A stretch of DNA of 27,033 nt. It comes from STD2-77 sp964503935 (GTDB lineage: Bacteria > Patescibacteriota > Minisyncoccia > JAHIHE01 > JAGLIN01). The position numbers and the translations under genes were made by a program. Location: assembly GCA_964503935.1 (NCBI GenBank), contig CAZDCJ010000010.1, positions 1 through 27,033 of the forward strand, written 5' to 3'. Under the pieces are notes generated by a model. The model saw only the letters and a list, made by a program, of their open reading frames with translations. It was not told the origin of the DNA and did no database searches. Numbering within the stretch: the stretch's first letter is position 1; every line of letters begins with the position of its first letter. This document shows positions 6,528 to 13,554 of the stretch, piece by piece.

Positions 6528-7892
6528 ATGGATCTTGTCCATAAAACATCGTTCTTATACCAGAAAAACCGCAAGGCCCTGTGGCTATGCGGTTTTCTGT
6601 TCGCGATTTCCCTATCTTTGGTATATCTGGCGGGAGACTCCCGCGCCGAAGAGGGCGTGAGTACTGCCGCTCTGGCTGCCGAGACTCCGGCTGGTGCGTC
6701 CAACCAGGATCTTATCAAGGAGAAGATGGAGGAACTGAACCGAGTCCAAGCCGAGATTGCACGGTTTCAGGCGGATATCAAGGCTAAAAGGGCGGAAGGA
6801 AACACTCTGGAGAATGAAATAGCCATCTTTGATGCGAATATCTCCAAGAACCAGCTGGAAATCCAAGAGACAAGGCTCAATATCGAACAGGCGGAAATGG
6901 AGCTGGAGGGATCGCAGAACCAGATCGAAGAAGATCGGGTCAAGATAGGAGAAAACCGTGAGGCACTCAAGGAATTCATCCGCACTCTTTATGCTTACGA
7001 GGATGATTCCTTCCTGGAGGTGCTTATGAGCCGGGAAAGCATCTCTGATTTTTTCAATGAAGTGAGCGCGGTCGAAGCCGTCCAGGACAAGATACTTTCC
7101 ACGGTCATCAAGCTCAAGCAGGAAAGGGAGCAGCTCACTGAGAGGACGCAGGAACTCGAAGATAACCAGCTGATCTATGCGGATCTGATCCGGATGCGTT
7201 ATGAGCAGAATACTACATTGGAGAACCTTAAAGCGCAGAAGGGCGAGATCTTGGAGATAACCAACGGGGAAGAAGGCAAATACCAGGTGCTGGTCGCGCA
7301 GAACCGCAAATTGCTGCCGTCGCTCCGGGCGGAACTTCGCGATTTGCAAAGCCTGGGAAGCAATATAGAATTTGATGATGCGATCTCTGCCGCCAAATAT
7401 GTGGGCGAAGTCACTGGCGTCCGACCGGCATTCCTGCTGGGAGTGCTGCGAGTGGAATCCGGGCTGGGAACCAACGTGGGCGGGGGAAATTACAAGACAG
7501 ATATGAATCCGAGCCAGCGGGAGGCGTTCGAGGCGATTACGACGGAGCTGGGATATGATCCGAATGTCATGCCGGTGAGCAGGAAGCCGTCGGCTTATTC
7601 CGGCTGGGGAGGGGCGATGGGTCCGGCACAGATGATGCCAACCACCTGGATATCTTATCGCGATCGGGTCGTCGAGCTCACCAAGCACAACCCGCCGGAT
7701 CCGTGGTCGCTCATCGACTCGATCGCGTCCATGGCGATCAAGCTTTCGCAGATAGAAGGCGTGACAGAAGGGGATTATAACGCGGAATACGAGGCTGCGG
7801 GAAGATATCTGGCGGGTACCAACTGGCAGAGATTCACCTTCTATCCCGACAAGGTAATGTATTATGCCGATCTCTACGCGAAAGAGTTGTAA
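6528..7892 (+). CDS. Secreted coiled-coil lytic transglycosylase (PcsB-like plus SLT domain)
   Basis: 454 residues. A basic N-terminus and hydrophobic segment (about 18-37) ending in a region like DSRA-EE act as a signal peptide or anchor. Residues 58-275 form a long coiled coil like those of PcsB/EnvC, including the SISDFFNEVSAVEAV hinge. The C-terminal domain (about 285-454) resembles soluble and MltB-type lytic transglycosylases that cut the glycan chains of peptidoglycan. Glu310 in LRVESGLG is the likely catalytic acid, and GAMGPAQMMPTTW (362-374) is the substrate-groove motif. AGGGAG lies just upstream of the ATG. The coiled coil suggests control by a cell-division complex, as known for PcsB/EnvC with FtsEX; no ftsEX is seen here. 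A hairpin lies inside codons 12-24 (6561-6599). Confidence 0.88.
   Translation: MDLVHKTSFLYQKNRKALWLCGFLFAISLSLVYLAGDSRAEEGVSTAALAAETPAGASNQDLIKEKMEELNRVQAEIARFQADIKAKRAEGNTLENEIAIFDANISKNQLEIQETRLNIEQAEMELEGSQNQIEEDRVKIGENREALKEFIRTLYAYEDDSFLEVLMSRESISDFFNEVSAVEAVQDKILSTVIKLKQEREQLTERTQELEDNQLIYADLIRMRYEQNTTLENLKAQKGEILEITNGEEGKYQVLVAQNRKLLPSLRAELRDLQSLGSNIEFDDAISAAKYVGEVTGVRPAFLLGVLRVESGLGTNVGGGNYKTDMNPSQREAFEAITTELGYDPNVMPVSRKPSAYSGWGGAMGPAQMMPTTWISYRDRVVELTKHNPPDPWSLIDSIASMAIKLSQIEGVTEGDYNAEYEAAGRYLAGTNWQRFTFYPDKVMYYADLYAKEL
6561..6599 (+). terminator. Hairpin inside the start of the transglycosylase gene
   Basis: CAGAAAAACCGCA (6561-6573) pairs with TGCGGTTTTCTG (6588-6599): 12 bp with one bulged A around a 14-nt loop. 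An A-rich left arm and a right arm ending in Ts is the shape of an intrinsic terminator, but the following bases (TTCGCG) are not a T-tract. It may be an attenuator ending part of the rplY message, or just the DNA of the signal anchor. Confidence 0.35.
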
Positions 7893-7972
7893 AGTGATAG
7901 TGGTCGTATGATTGCGATAAGAAAGGACAGTTTCTGAAGTGCCGTAAGAGCCGCCCTTTCGTCTTTCAAAAA

Positions 7973-7998
7973 CAAAACCCCGACGGATCGGGGTTTTG
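7973..7998. terminator. Bidirectional terminator between converging genes
   Basis: A perfect 11-bp stem, CAAAACCCCGA (7973-7983) and TCGGGGTTTTG (7988-7998), closes the tetraloop CGGA. It sits between the stop of the rightward transglycosylase (7892) and the stop of the leftward gene (8056) and can serve both. Confidence 0.85.
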
Positions 7999-8055
7999 CC
8001 ATGTGCGTTTTTGATATTTGAATGCGTTGTTTTCGAGTCTTAGCGCGTTGTGGAT

Positions 8056-8703
8056 CTACTGGACGGAATATTTCTTGAGATTGTCCAGTGATGCCTGTGA
8101 AAGATTCTTCGAAGCGGCAATCGCTTCCTGGACAGACGCCTTGGAAATGATCTGTACATGGCCTACTTCGATTCCTTGGCTTCCGATCCCGTTCTGCAAA
8201 TAGTCTTCGATGTATATCTTGTGAAGAGCGGTTACTTCACTGTCGTTATTCTCTGACAGATATTGGGCAAGGGCTTTTCTCGCCAGATGCGTGATGCCTT
8301 CGCCTTTTTCTGCCATTACCTTGTAACCGTCACCGTTGCTTTCCACTATATTTGTGTTTGTTTCTTCGGTTTTTGTTTCTTCAGTCGGCTGCGGAGTAGC
8401 GGTTTCAGTCTGTCCTGTCGCTTCCTGATCCGCCTGTTCAGCGTTCTCTTCCTGATTTTTCGTAGCCGTTGCAGCTTCCTGGTCATCCGATCCTTCCGCG
8501 GAGACTTCCTGCGCGTTCTCTCCTTCGCTTACTGCAGGAGAGTCCTCTCCGGTCTGTTCGTTGTAGTTATAAGCACTGATGCCTACTATCAGGACTATGA
8601 GGGCGACTAAGATAGTCTGCCAGTTCTGATAGATACTTTCCTTAATCTTGCCTAACCATCCCTTCTCATCGGAGGCGGGCAATTCGATTTCGTTTTCGGG
8701 CAC
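8056..8703 (-). CDS. Single-span membrane protein with a conserved extracellular domain, unknown function
   Basis: 215 residues. A short cytoplasmic N-terminus is followed by one membrane span (about 29-46), a 75-residue low-complexity linker rich in Glu, Thr, Gln and Ala (50-125), and a compact C-terminal domain (about 126-205). The domain contains GEGITHLARKALAQYL and HKIYIEDYLQNGIGSQGIEVGH. Its pattern of a short helical unit and a final LEVGH-like strand recalls LysM-type cell-wall binding domains. I believe such proteins recur in Patescibacteria, but the function is unknown. The start is GTG (8701-8703), chosen because AAAGGAGGT lies at normal distance upstream. Possible promoter elements (TTGCCA, 16 bp, TAGACT) are weak. 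Confidence 0.75.
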   Translation of the reverse strand: MPENEIELPASDEKGWLGKIKESIYQNWQTILVALIVLIVGISAYNYNEQTGEDSPAVSEGENAQEVSAEGSDDQEAATATKNQEENAEQADQEATGQTETATPQPTEETKTEETNTNIVESNGDGYKVMAEKGEGITHLARKALAQYLSENNDSEVTALHKIYIEDYLQNGIGSQGIEVGHVQIISKASVQEAIAASKNLSQASLDNLKKYSVQ

Positions 8704-8965
8704 TTTCGATACACCTCCTTTCTTTAAAAAGTTAGCGGATTCAAATATCTAAAAGCCGTATTTTCCTTACAAAAAGTCTATCATAACGGCGAAAAATGGC
8801 AAGTTTTAGCCAAAAAATGGCATTATCGCTTATATTTTTAGGGAAATTGTCAAATAATATCATTTTTATCAGGATTGTAATCTTGTTCGGGTGGTTGCGG
8901 GGCATAAAAGAGGTATGATTTCTTGATAGGATGCAATCGTGCTTTTTTATCAAAACCGATTGATA

Positions 8966-9071
8966 TGTCATCCTGAACTTGTTTCAGGATCCTCTTCATA
9001 TGACGCCAGAAGCCCCATGCATGGCTAAGACGTAACATTACGAAGATGGCTAAAATGAGTCTGGCATGACA
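8966..9071. repeat. TGTCAT-bounded mini-element 1 (106 bp)
   Basis: Begins TGTCATCCTGAACTTG and ends in ATGACA, so both ends read TGTCAT inward. The left end holds a short internal palindrome (CCTGAACTTGTTTCAGG). It belongs with the elements at 9786-9934, 13759-13889, 15115-15253 and 25011-25126. Confidence 0.6.
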
Positions 9072-9293
9072 AAAGAAAGTTCTGCCGCGTAATATACATC
9101 GTGTTACTAGCATCCATATCTATGACCGCACATACCGGATTATTTTTTTTATTTCCCGGAGGTCATAAATATTTTGCCAGAAAGATATTTATAGGGAATA
9201 ATATCTATAAAGCATCTTAAGAATTTATTTGCAAAATTTTTTTCACGAAAAATAGAAGGTATGTTTTTCACAAGCAAGATGCTTGACAAAATA

Positions 9294-9321
9294 TTGTAAG
9301 TTATTTTTTTTGATGTATAAT
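9294..9321 (+). promoter_or_regulatory. Promoter for the histone-like gene
   Basis: TTGTAA (9294-9299), 16 bp, then a perfect TATAAT (9316-9321). Start near 9328, leaving an A/T-rich leader of about 98 nt. A consensus TTGACA at 9283-9288 lies too far upstream (27 bp) to be this promoter's -35. Confidence 0.55.
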
Positions 9322-9425
9322 TAAATTAATGACAAATTTTTCTTTTTCGAATTTTAAGAATTTGAGAAAAGATTCAAGATAGAATTTATCTTCAGGAAAT
9401 AAAAAACAGAAAGGAGGTGTTCCAA

Positions 9426-9593
9426 ATGGTAACAAAAAAAGCTACTAAGAAAGCTGCCCCGAAGAAGAAGGTGGCTAAGAAAGCTGTGAAGAAAGCTGCT
9501 CCGAAGAAGAAAGCTGTGAAGAAAGCTGCTCCGAAGAAGAAAGCTGTGAAGAAAGCTGCTCCGAAGAAGAAAGCTGCTGCAAAGAAGAAGTAA
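9426..9593 (+). CDS. Histone H1-like lysine/alanine-rich protein, 55 residues
   Basis: A 55-residue protein of almost only Lys, Ala, Val and Pro, beginning MVTKKATKKAAPKKK and then three copies of the ten-residue unit AVKKAAPKKK (the first copy begins within KKAVKKAAPKKK). It resembles the C-terminal tail of histone H1 and the bacterial histone H1-like (Hc1/AlgP-type) DNA-condensing proteins, so it should bind DNA or RNA without sequence specificity in the nucleoid. It is short enough to escape common ORF cut-offs. Support for expression is very strong: AAAGGAGGTG ends about 7 nt before the ATG, there is a promoter at 9294-9321, and a terminator follows at 9629-9665. The repeats are identical at the DNA level (9481-9570), so copy number may vary between strains. 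Confidence 0.85.
   Translation: MVTKKATKKAAPKKKVAKKAVKKAAPKKKAVKKAAPKKKAVKKAAPKKKAAAKKK
9481..9570 (+). repeat. Three perfect 30-bp tandem repeats in the histone-like gene
   Basis: 9481-9510, 9511-9540 and 9541-9570 are identical base for base; each encodes ten residues (KAVKKAAPKK in this register). There are no spacers, so this is not CRISPR. Perfect identity, including silent positions, indicates recent duplication or homogenisation. Confidence 0.95.
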
Positions 9594-9628
9594 TTCTTTG
9601 AACATACTTTCAGAACAAACTTTCTAAA

Positions 9629-9665
9629 GATAAAACCGACCGTCTTTGTGGCGGCCGGTTTTATC
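9629..9665 (+). terminator. Terminator of the histone-like gene
   Basis: GATAAAACCGACCG pairs with CGGCCGGTTTTATC, about 13 pairs with one A/C mismatch, around a 9-nt loop. The right arm ends in TTTTATC. It lies 36 nt after the stop at 9593. Confidence 0.8.
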
Positions 9666-9785
9666 ATAAGCAAAAACCACCGTGCGCAAAAGCCGGTGGG
9701 TGCGTTTAGAGCGATAGCTCTCGGATTGGAATAAGATAATGTTTGTCTCGGATATCATTATCTTTCATCGAAATTATCCCAAGCT

Positions 9786-9934
9786 TGTCATCCCGGACTT
9801 GTTTCAAGATCTCCGTAATATCACGCCAATGTATTATCTTAGCGTATGGATGTCGTGTAACGGAGATTCCGGGTCGGGGCCCTAATCTATTATCTTGGAA
9901 ACGTATGCCGATAGCATTTGAATCCAGAATGACG
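9786..9934. repeat. TGTCAT-bounded mini-element 2 (about 149 bp)
   Basis: Starts TGTCATCCCGGACTTGTTTC and ends AATGACG, a one-base variant of the usual end. The left 20 bases closely match element 1 (TGTCATCCTGAACTTGTTTC). The centre holds a GC-rich palindromic stretch (CCGGGTCGGGGCCC). Confidence 0.55.
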
Positions 9935-9990
9935 CATGCCATGGCAATATCAATCAGCAAGATCATATGTGGTGGGCGTCTAGCCCGCCC

Positions 9991-10023
9991 AATATACCAT
10001 CAGCGTGTAGCTGGTGGTATATT
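9991..10023. repeat. Stable 14-bp hairpin
   Basis: AATATACCATCAGC (9991-10004) pairs with GCTGGTGGTATATT (10010-10023) with one T-G wobble and a 5-nt loop. Two smaller G/C-rich hairpins flank it (GGGC/GCCC near 9974-9986 and GCGGG/CCCGC near 10037). No T-tract and no adjacent gene end, so its role is unknown. Confidence 0.5.
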
Positions 10024-10171
10024 CATTTGCATTGATGCGGGGGGGGCATTTACCCGCTTCCTGAGGCTTTAAGTCTCTATACGGTTTATGCCTATATGCA
10101 GAATATTATCATACAAGGCAAAGATGGCATAAAGATTAGCGGAATAATGTTAATCTTGAAATAAAACCATA

Positions 10172-10197
10172 GGGAGCAGGTCTTAATACCTGCTCCC
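10172..10197. repeat. GGAG(TA)GCAG palindrome, copy 1
   Basis: A perfect 10-bp stem: GGGAGCAGGT (10172-10181) and ACCTGCTCCC (10188-10197), loop CTTAAT, followed by GCG. Related copies are at 10209-10230, 10297-10320 (inverted) and 20122-20148. Confidence 0.6.
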
Positions 10198-10208
10198 GCG
10201 TCCAAGTT

Positions 10209-10230
10209 GGAGTAGTGAACCTTAGTTCGC
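10209..10230 (+). repeat. GGAGTAG palindrome, copy 2
   Basis: GGAGTAGTGAACCTTAGTTC followed by GC, with the stem GAAC/GTTC around CTTA. Same order as the copy at 20122-20148: GGAGTAG, stem, CTTA or TTTA loop, stem, GCG. Confidence 0.5.
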
Positions 10231-10296
10231 GCCGGTAATTTAAACCCATCCGATGAAGATGCATGCGGGTTGGATGTCCTTGCTCCAGAACTCAAA

Positions 10297-10320
10297 CGCG
10301 TCTTAAGACCTGCTACTCCA
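10297..10320 (-). repeat. GGAGTAG palindrome, copy 3, forming the end of prmC
   Basis: On the minus strand the copy reads TGGAGTAGCAGGTCTTAAG then ACGCG. It contains the perfect palindrome GTCTTAAGAC (10300-10309). The TAA inside it is the prmC stop codon, so the repeat encodes the last residues of PrmC (WSSRS). Confidence 0.55.
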
Positions 10321-11217
10321 GGCCTTTATCACTCTTTTTTTTCCTCGCAGGTCCTTTATCGTCTCTATGCTTGCTTCCGGAAGATTCTTCTTTACGATGC
10401 TCGCGATGCTTCTCATCTGCTTCGGATCGGCTTCGAGTAACACGCAATAAGAGTCCATATCGCTTCGCAAGGCGGCAAATCTTACGATGAGGCGTCTGAT
10501 ATGATGAAGTCCTTTGTCTTTTGCCGTAAGCGCGAGTCTGGGCTCGTATTTCCTGACATTAACCGCAAGTCTGCCATAGTCTTCCGGAGATATGTACGGG
10601 AGATTGGCGGTAACGATAATATTCCTGGCATTTTTGATTTTTTCCAGCGCGACTTCGAGATCAGCAGAGATAAAAGTGATTTGCGAAGCTGCCCGATGCC
10701 GTCTGGCATTCTTTCTTGCGACCCGAAGGGCGCTTTCGGATATATCGTTGACATATACCCTGCCCAGCTTATCCGCTATGCCCGATTCTTCAGCGGCTTT
10801 CAGGGTGCTGATAGGAATGCATCCTGAACCGGTGCCTATATCCATAAGCGTAAATCTGTCTTTGGAGCGCCTGATTACGCGGAGCGATTCTTCTATAATG
10901 ATTTCCGTTTCCGGACGGGGAATGAGGACATCCCTATCGACGAAAAAATCAAGTCCGTAGAACTCCTTCCTGCCGATCAGATAGGCGACCGGCTCCAGTT
11001 TTTTCCGACGTCTTATGAAACTCCTGAATAGCGCTTCTTCCCGTGATGATAGGAGATATTCTCCAGCGTTGAGATATAGCCAGGTCTTGTCTTTTTTCTT
11101 TCCGCGGCCGGCATTCAGCGACTCCAGTAGCAAAACTTCCGCATCTAATCGTGCGGAAGCTATGCCTTTTTCTTTGAATTCATGAGTTGCGAATCTGATC
11201 GCACTTTCGGGATCCAT
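10303..11217 (-). CDS. prmC: Peptide chain release factor glutamine methyltransferase
   Basis: PrmC (HemK) methylates the glutamine of the GGQ motif in release factors RF1 and RF2 using S-adenosylmethionine. The 304-residue chain has a helical N-terminal domain (1-95) with FYGLDFFVDRDVLIPRPETE (86-105). A Rossmann methyltransferase domain follows with DIGTGSGC (126-133) for SAM and NLPY (205-208) in place of the classic NPPY, the site that holds the target glutamine. NLPY variants occur among relatives, I believe. It starts 11 nt after atpC and is probably the last gene of the ATP synthase operon; the more familiar partner prfA is not next to it. The last five residues come from the repeat at 10297-10320. 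Confidence 0.92.
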   Translation of the reverse strand: MDPESAIRFATHEFKEKGIASARLDAEVLLLESLNAGRGKKKDKTWLYLNAGEYLLSSREEALFRSFIRRRKKLEPVAYLIGRKEFYGLDFFVDRDVLIPRPETEIIIEESLRVIRRSKDRFTLMDIGTGSGCIPISTLKAAEESGIADKLGRVYVNDISESALRVARKNARRHRAASQITFISADLEVALEKIKNARNIIVTANLPYISPEDYGRLAVNVRKYEPRLALTAKDKGLHHIRRLIVRFAALRSDMDSYCVLLEADPKQMRSIASIVKKNLPEASIETIKDLRGKKRVIKAWSSRS

Positions 11218-11228
11218 ATTCGGAAAAA

Positions 11229-11642
11229 TTATCTCTTTCTGATCTTCTTGGCGGCCTTGAGGAGGGCAAGCGATTTCTCTAGCTGCCTTACGGCATCGGC
11301 GAATTCGACATCGTTCATCTGGTCTTTCTCCTTGAGTCTCCTTTGGGCTTCGTTGCGCGCCTCTTGGATTTTCTCTTCGTCAATCTCCTCGATCCTTTCT
11401 GCGACATCGGTCATCACTCTTACTTGGTTCTTACGGACTTCCACGAAGCCTCCGTATACCGCCATGAGCGTTTCTTTCTTGTCGTCCTCGATTATGAGAT
11501 CGCCGCTCTTGATGGTGCTCACGAGGGAGATGTGCTTGGGCAGTATGGTAATCTGGCCCTGCTCGGTCGGTAGGGATATCCGGTCGATCGGTCCTTCGAA
11601 GGCGATCTTTTCCGGAGTAACTACTTGTAAATCTATCTTCAT
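11229..11642 (-). CDS. atpC: ATP synthase epsilon subunit
   Basis: The epsilon subunit of F1 couples the gamma stalk to the c-ring and restrains ATP hydrolysis. 137 residues. The N-terminal beta sandwich (about 1-85) includes VVTPEKIAFEGPIDRISLPTEQGQITILPKHI and VYGGFVEV. The C-terminal helical hairpin (90-137) ends in a lysine-rich tail. Length is normal. It follows atpD by 40 nt without a visible Shine-Dalgarno sequence and precedes prmC by 11 nt. Confidence 0.95.
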   Translation of the reverse strand: MKIDLQVVTPEKIAFEGPIDRISLPTEQGQITILPKHISLVSTIKSGDLIIEDDKKETLMAVYGGFVEVRKNQVRVMTDVAERIEEIDEEKIQEARNEAQRRLKEKDQMNDVEFADAVRQLEKSLALLKAAKKIRKR

Positions 11643-11682
11643 AAGTGAAAATTAAATGTGGAAGGGGAGAGGCCGGTCCTGT

Positions 11683-13056
11683 TTACTTGGCCTCGACCTG
11701 GTCGATGGACCCTTTCATATAGAAGGCGTTCTCGCCTTTGTCGTCGTGTTTGCCGTCAAGGATTTCTCTGAAGCCGCGGATGGTCTCGGAGAGCGGTACA
11801 TACTGTCCCGGGGTACCGGTGAAGGCTTCTGCCACGAACATAGGCTGGGACAGGAAGCGCTGGATCTTTCTCGCGCGGGCTACGGTCACCTTGTCTTCTT
11901 CGGAAAGCTCTTCCATGCCGAGGATGGCGATGATGTCCTGGAGATCCTTATACTTCTGGAGCACTTTCTGCACCTCGCGCGCGACTTCGTAGTGTTCTTT
12001 GCCGATGATATTCGGGTCCATGACGGTGGAAGTGGAATCCAGGGGATCTACTGCCGGATAGATACCGATCTCGGTGAGGGCGCGCGAAAGGGACACGGTC
12101 GAATCAAGGTGGGCGAAAGTGGTGGCTGGGGCCGGGTCGGTAAGATCGTCAGCCGGCACATATACTGCCTGTACGGAAGTGATGGATCCTTTCTTGGTGG
12201 AAGTGATGCGCTCCTGAAGCTCGCCCATTTCCTGCGCGAGTGTTGGCTGGTATCCTACCGCTGAAGGAAGCCTTCCGAGGAGAGCCGATACTTCGGATCC
12301 TGCCTGGGTGAAACGGAAGATGTTGTCGATGAAGAGGAGTACGTCCTTGCCCATCTCGTCGCGGAAGTTCTCTGCCATCGTAAGTCCGGAGAGGGCGACG
12401 CGCTGCCGGGCGCCCGGAACTTCGTTCATCTGGCCGAATACCAGCGCGGTCTTGGCGATGACTCCGGAGTCGGTCATTTCATGGTAGAGGTCGTTGCCCT
12501 CGCGGGTCCGTTCGCCGACGCCGGCGAATACCGAATAACCTCCATGCTCGCTGGCGATATTGCGGATAAGTTCCTGGATGAGGACGGTCTTGCCCACGCC
12601 CGCGCCGCCGAAGAGTCCGACTTTGCCCCCCTTGGTGAAAGGACAGATGAGGTCGATGACCTTGATGCCGGTCTCGAAGATCTCAGTCGTGGTGGATTGC
12701 TCGGTGAATTCCGGAGCCGCACGGTGGATGGGGGAGCGCTTTTTGAATTTCTTTTCTTCTTTGCCATCGATAGTGTTTCCGAGTACGTCGAACATGCGTC
12801 CCAGGACTTCCTCTCCTACCGGTACGGAAATAGGGGCGCCTGTGTCTTCTACCTCGGCGTCTCTCTGTAGTCCGTCGGTCGAATCCATGGCGATGGCGCG
12901 GACGCGTCCCGAACCCAGGTGCTGGGCGGTCTCGAGCACGAGTTCCTTGCCGTCAGCCGTCTGGGTCCGAAGGGCATTATATATTGCGGGCATCTGGTCT
13001 TCGAATTCGATATCGACTACCGTCCCGATGATCTGTGCGATTCTTCCTTTGCTCAT
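11683..13056 (-). CDS. atpD: ATP synthase beta subunit
   Basis: Catalytic subunit of the F1 head, three per complex, about 457 residues. Clear landmarks are the P-loop GGAGVGKT, GERTREGNDLYHEM with the catalytic glutamate, VFGQMNEVPGARQRVALSGLT, LLFIDNIFRFTQAGSEVSALLGR and the DELSEEED-like C-terminus (GMEELSEEDK). The start is taken at ATG 13056 (MSKGRIAQIIGTVVDIEF), where homology begins. An open frame continues 33 codons upstream to 13155, but that part shows no family similarity and runs into one arm of the inverted repeat at 13093-13115. No Shine-Dalgarno sequence is seen. Unlike a normal operon, 1.1 kb of other DNA separates it from atpG. Confidence 0.97.
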   Translation of the reverse strand: MSKGRIAQIIGTVVDIEFEDQMPAIYNALRTQTADGKELVLETAQHLGSGRVRAIAMDSTDGLQRDAEVEDTGAPISVPVGEEVLGRMFDVLGNTIDGKEEKKFKKRSPIHRAAPEFTEQSTTTEIFETGIKVIDLICPFTKGGKVGLFGGAGVGKTVLIQELIRNIASEHGGYSVFAGVGERTREGNDLYHEMTDSGVIAKTALVFGQMNEVPGARQRVALSGLTMAENFRDEMGKDVLLFIDNIFRFTQAGSEVSALLGRLPSAVGYQPTLAQEMGELQERITSTKKGSITSVQAVYVPADDLTDPAPATTFAHLDSTVSLSRALTEIGIYPAVDPLDSTSTVMDPNIIGKEHYEVAREVQKVLQKYKDLQDIIAILGMEELSEEDKVTVARARKIQRFLSQPMFVAEAFTGTPGQYVPLSETIRGFREILDGKHDDKGENAFYMKGSIDQVEAK

Positions 13057-13121
13057 GATTTTGCTATAAGTATTTAAGATATTGAAAATTCGATTTAGAA
13101 ATTGAGTTTTGGAAATAAAAG

Positions 13122-13370
13122 CTAGAAGAAGGTATCTATGAACCGGCAGAAACAATAGATTCGGCCTCGGAAACCTTCTTCCTTAAGGAATATGCGCTTG
13201 AACCAGTAGAATCCTTGCATTTTGATAGGGCGATTTTCCAGTTCAAATTCAAATAGCGCTTTGTCTATTTTTTCGTCGATGTTACCGTAATCTCTTATGG
13301 GAATGACGGATCTATCAGTTACTATAGGAATCAACTTTTGTTTGTTTTCTTTCTTCTTCGAAAATGGCAT
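13122..13370 (-). CDS. Hypothetical 82-residue protein inside the atp operon
   Basis: Not recognised. AAGGAGGA ends 5 nt before the ATG, the best ribosome site in this part of the window, so translation is likely. The N-terminus is very basic (MPFSKKKENKQK). The middle (IPIVTDRSVIPIRDYGNIDEKIDKALFEF) looks like a small folded core. The C-terminus is aromatic and cysteine-containing (YCFCRFIDTFF). No signal peptide. It lies between two 23-bp inverted repeat arms, separating atpG from atpD. Nothing suggests a part in ATP synthase itself; passenger gene of an insertion is my preferred reading. Confidence 0.6.
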   Translation of the reverse strand: MPFSKKKENKQKLIPIVTDRSVIPIRDYGNIDEKIDKALFEFELENRPIKMQGFYWFKRIFLKEEGFRGRIYCFCRFIDTFF

Positions 13371-13396
13371 CTAGTTCCTCCTTCTCATTTGTTTTA

Positions 13397-13453
13397 TCAA
13401 ATAAGCTTGTTGTGCCTCGCTTGCTTTTCGTACAGAATACTCTTGTCTCTCAT
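13397..13453 (-). CDS. Tiny reading frame c (18 residues) in the chained group
   Basis: MRDKSILYEKQARHNKLI. Its ATG overlaps the stop of frame b as ATGA. AAGGAGGGG lies about 14 nt upstream, farther than ideal. Coding status is unproven; it is listed because of the overlap pattern. Confidence 0.25.
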   Translation of the reverse strand: MRDKSILYEKQARHNKLI

Positions 13454-13554
13454 GGTCTCTTATATTGCCCCTCCTTATTCTTTGATTTTTTCAGCTTTCC
13501 TTCTGGATAATTGGGAATTACCTCGCTAAATGGGCCAATCGTGAGTATTATCAA
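13450..13554 (-). CDS. Tiny reading frame b (34 residues, TTG start) in the chained group
   Basis: Begins with TTG overlapping the TGA of frame a, then IILTIGPFSEVIPNYPEGKL and a lysine-rich end, stopping at TGA within the ATGA that starts frame c. No known family. A translated remnant of a larger broken gene is another possibility. Confidence 0.25.
   Translation of the reverse strand: MIILTIGPFSEVIPNYPEGKLKKSKNKEGQYKRP

Larger units (their letters stand above)
8704..9425. other. Gene-free stretch upstream of the histone-like gene
   Basis: No convincing gene. Contents are the start signals of the leftward membrane protein, one TGTCAT-bounded repeat (8966-9071), a very AT-rich tract (about 9140-9360) and the promoter and leader of the histone-like gene. 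The small open frames here run through the repeat and have no ribosome sites. Confidence 0.6.
9594..10302. other. Repeat-rich gene-free stretch between the histone-like gene and prmC
   Basis: No convincing gene in 700 bp. It holds the terminator at 9629-9665, hairpins at 9677-9699 (CCACCG/CGGTGG) and 9709-9722 (AGAGC/GCTCT), a TGTCAT element (9786-9934), a 14-bp stem at 9991-10023 and three members of the GGAGTAG palindrome family (10172-10320). A 109-codon plus-strand frame at 9743-10072 runs through the repeats without a ribosome site. Confidence 0.6.

Noticed and set aside
6612..7688. 358-codon minus-strand frame opposite the transglycosylase
   Set aside because: Antisense shadow; the plus strand has signal segment, coiled coil and catalytic motifs.
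8741..8971. 76-codon minus-strand frame upstream of the membrane protein gene
   Set aside because: AT-rich, ends in a repeat and lacks a ribosome site.
9481..9570. Possible CRISPR array because of exact 30-bp repeats
   Set aside because: The copies are head to tail without spacers and encode a periodic Lys/Ala protein; no cas genes.
9743..10072. 109-codon plus-strand frame between the histone-like gene and prmC
   Set aside because: Runs through a TGTCAT element and hairpins, no ribosome site, no recognisable protein features.
11656..12264. 202-codon plus-strand frame opposite atpD
   Set aside because: Antisense shadow of atpD, one of the best supported genes here.
13057..13155. 33-codon N-terminal extension of atpD
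   Set aside because: No likeness to beta subunits before MSKGRIAQ, and the extension runs into an inverted-repeat arm.
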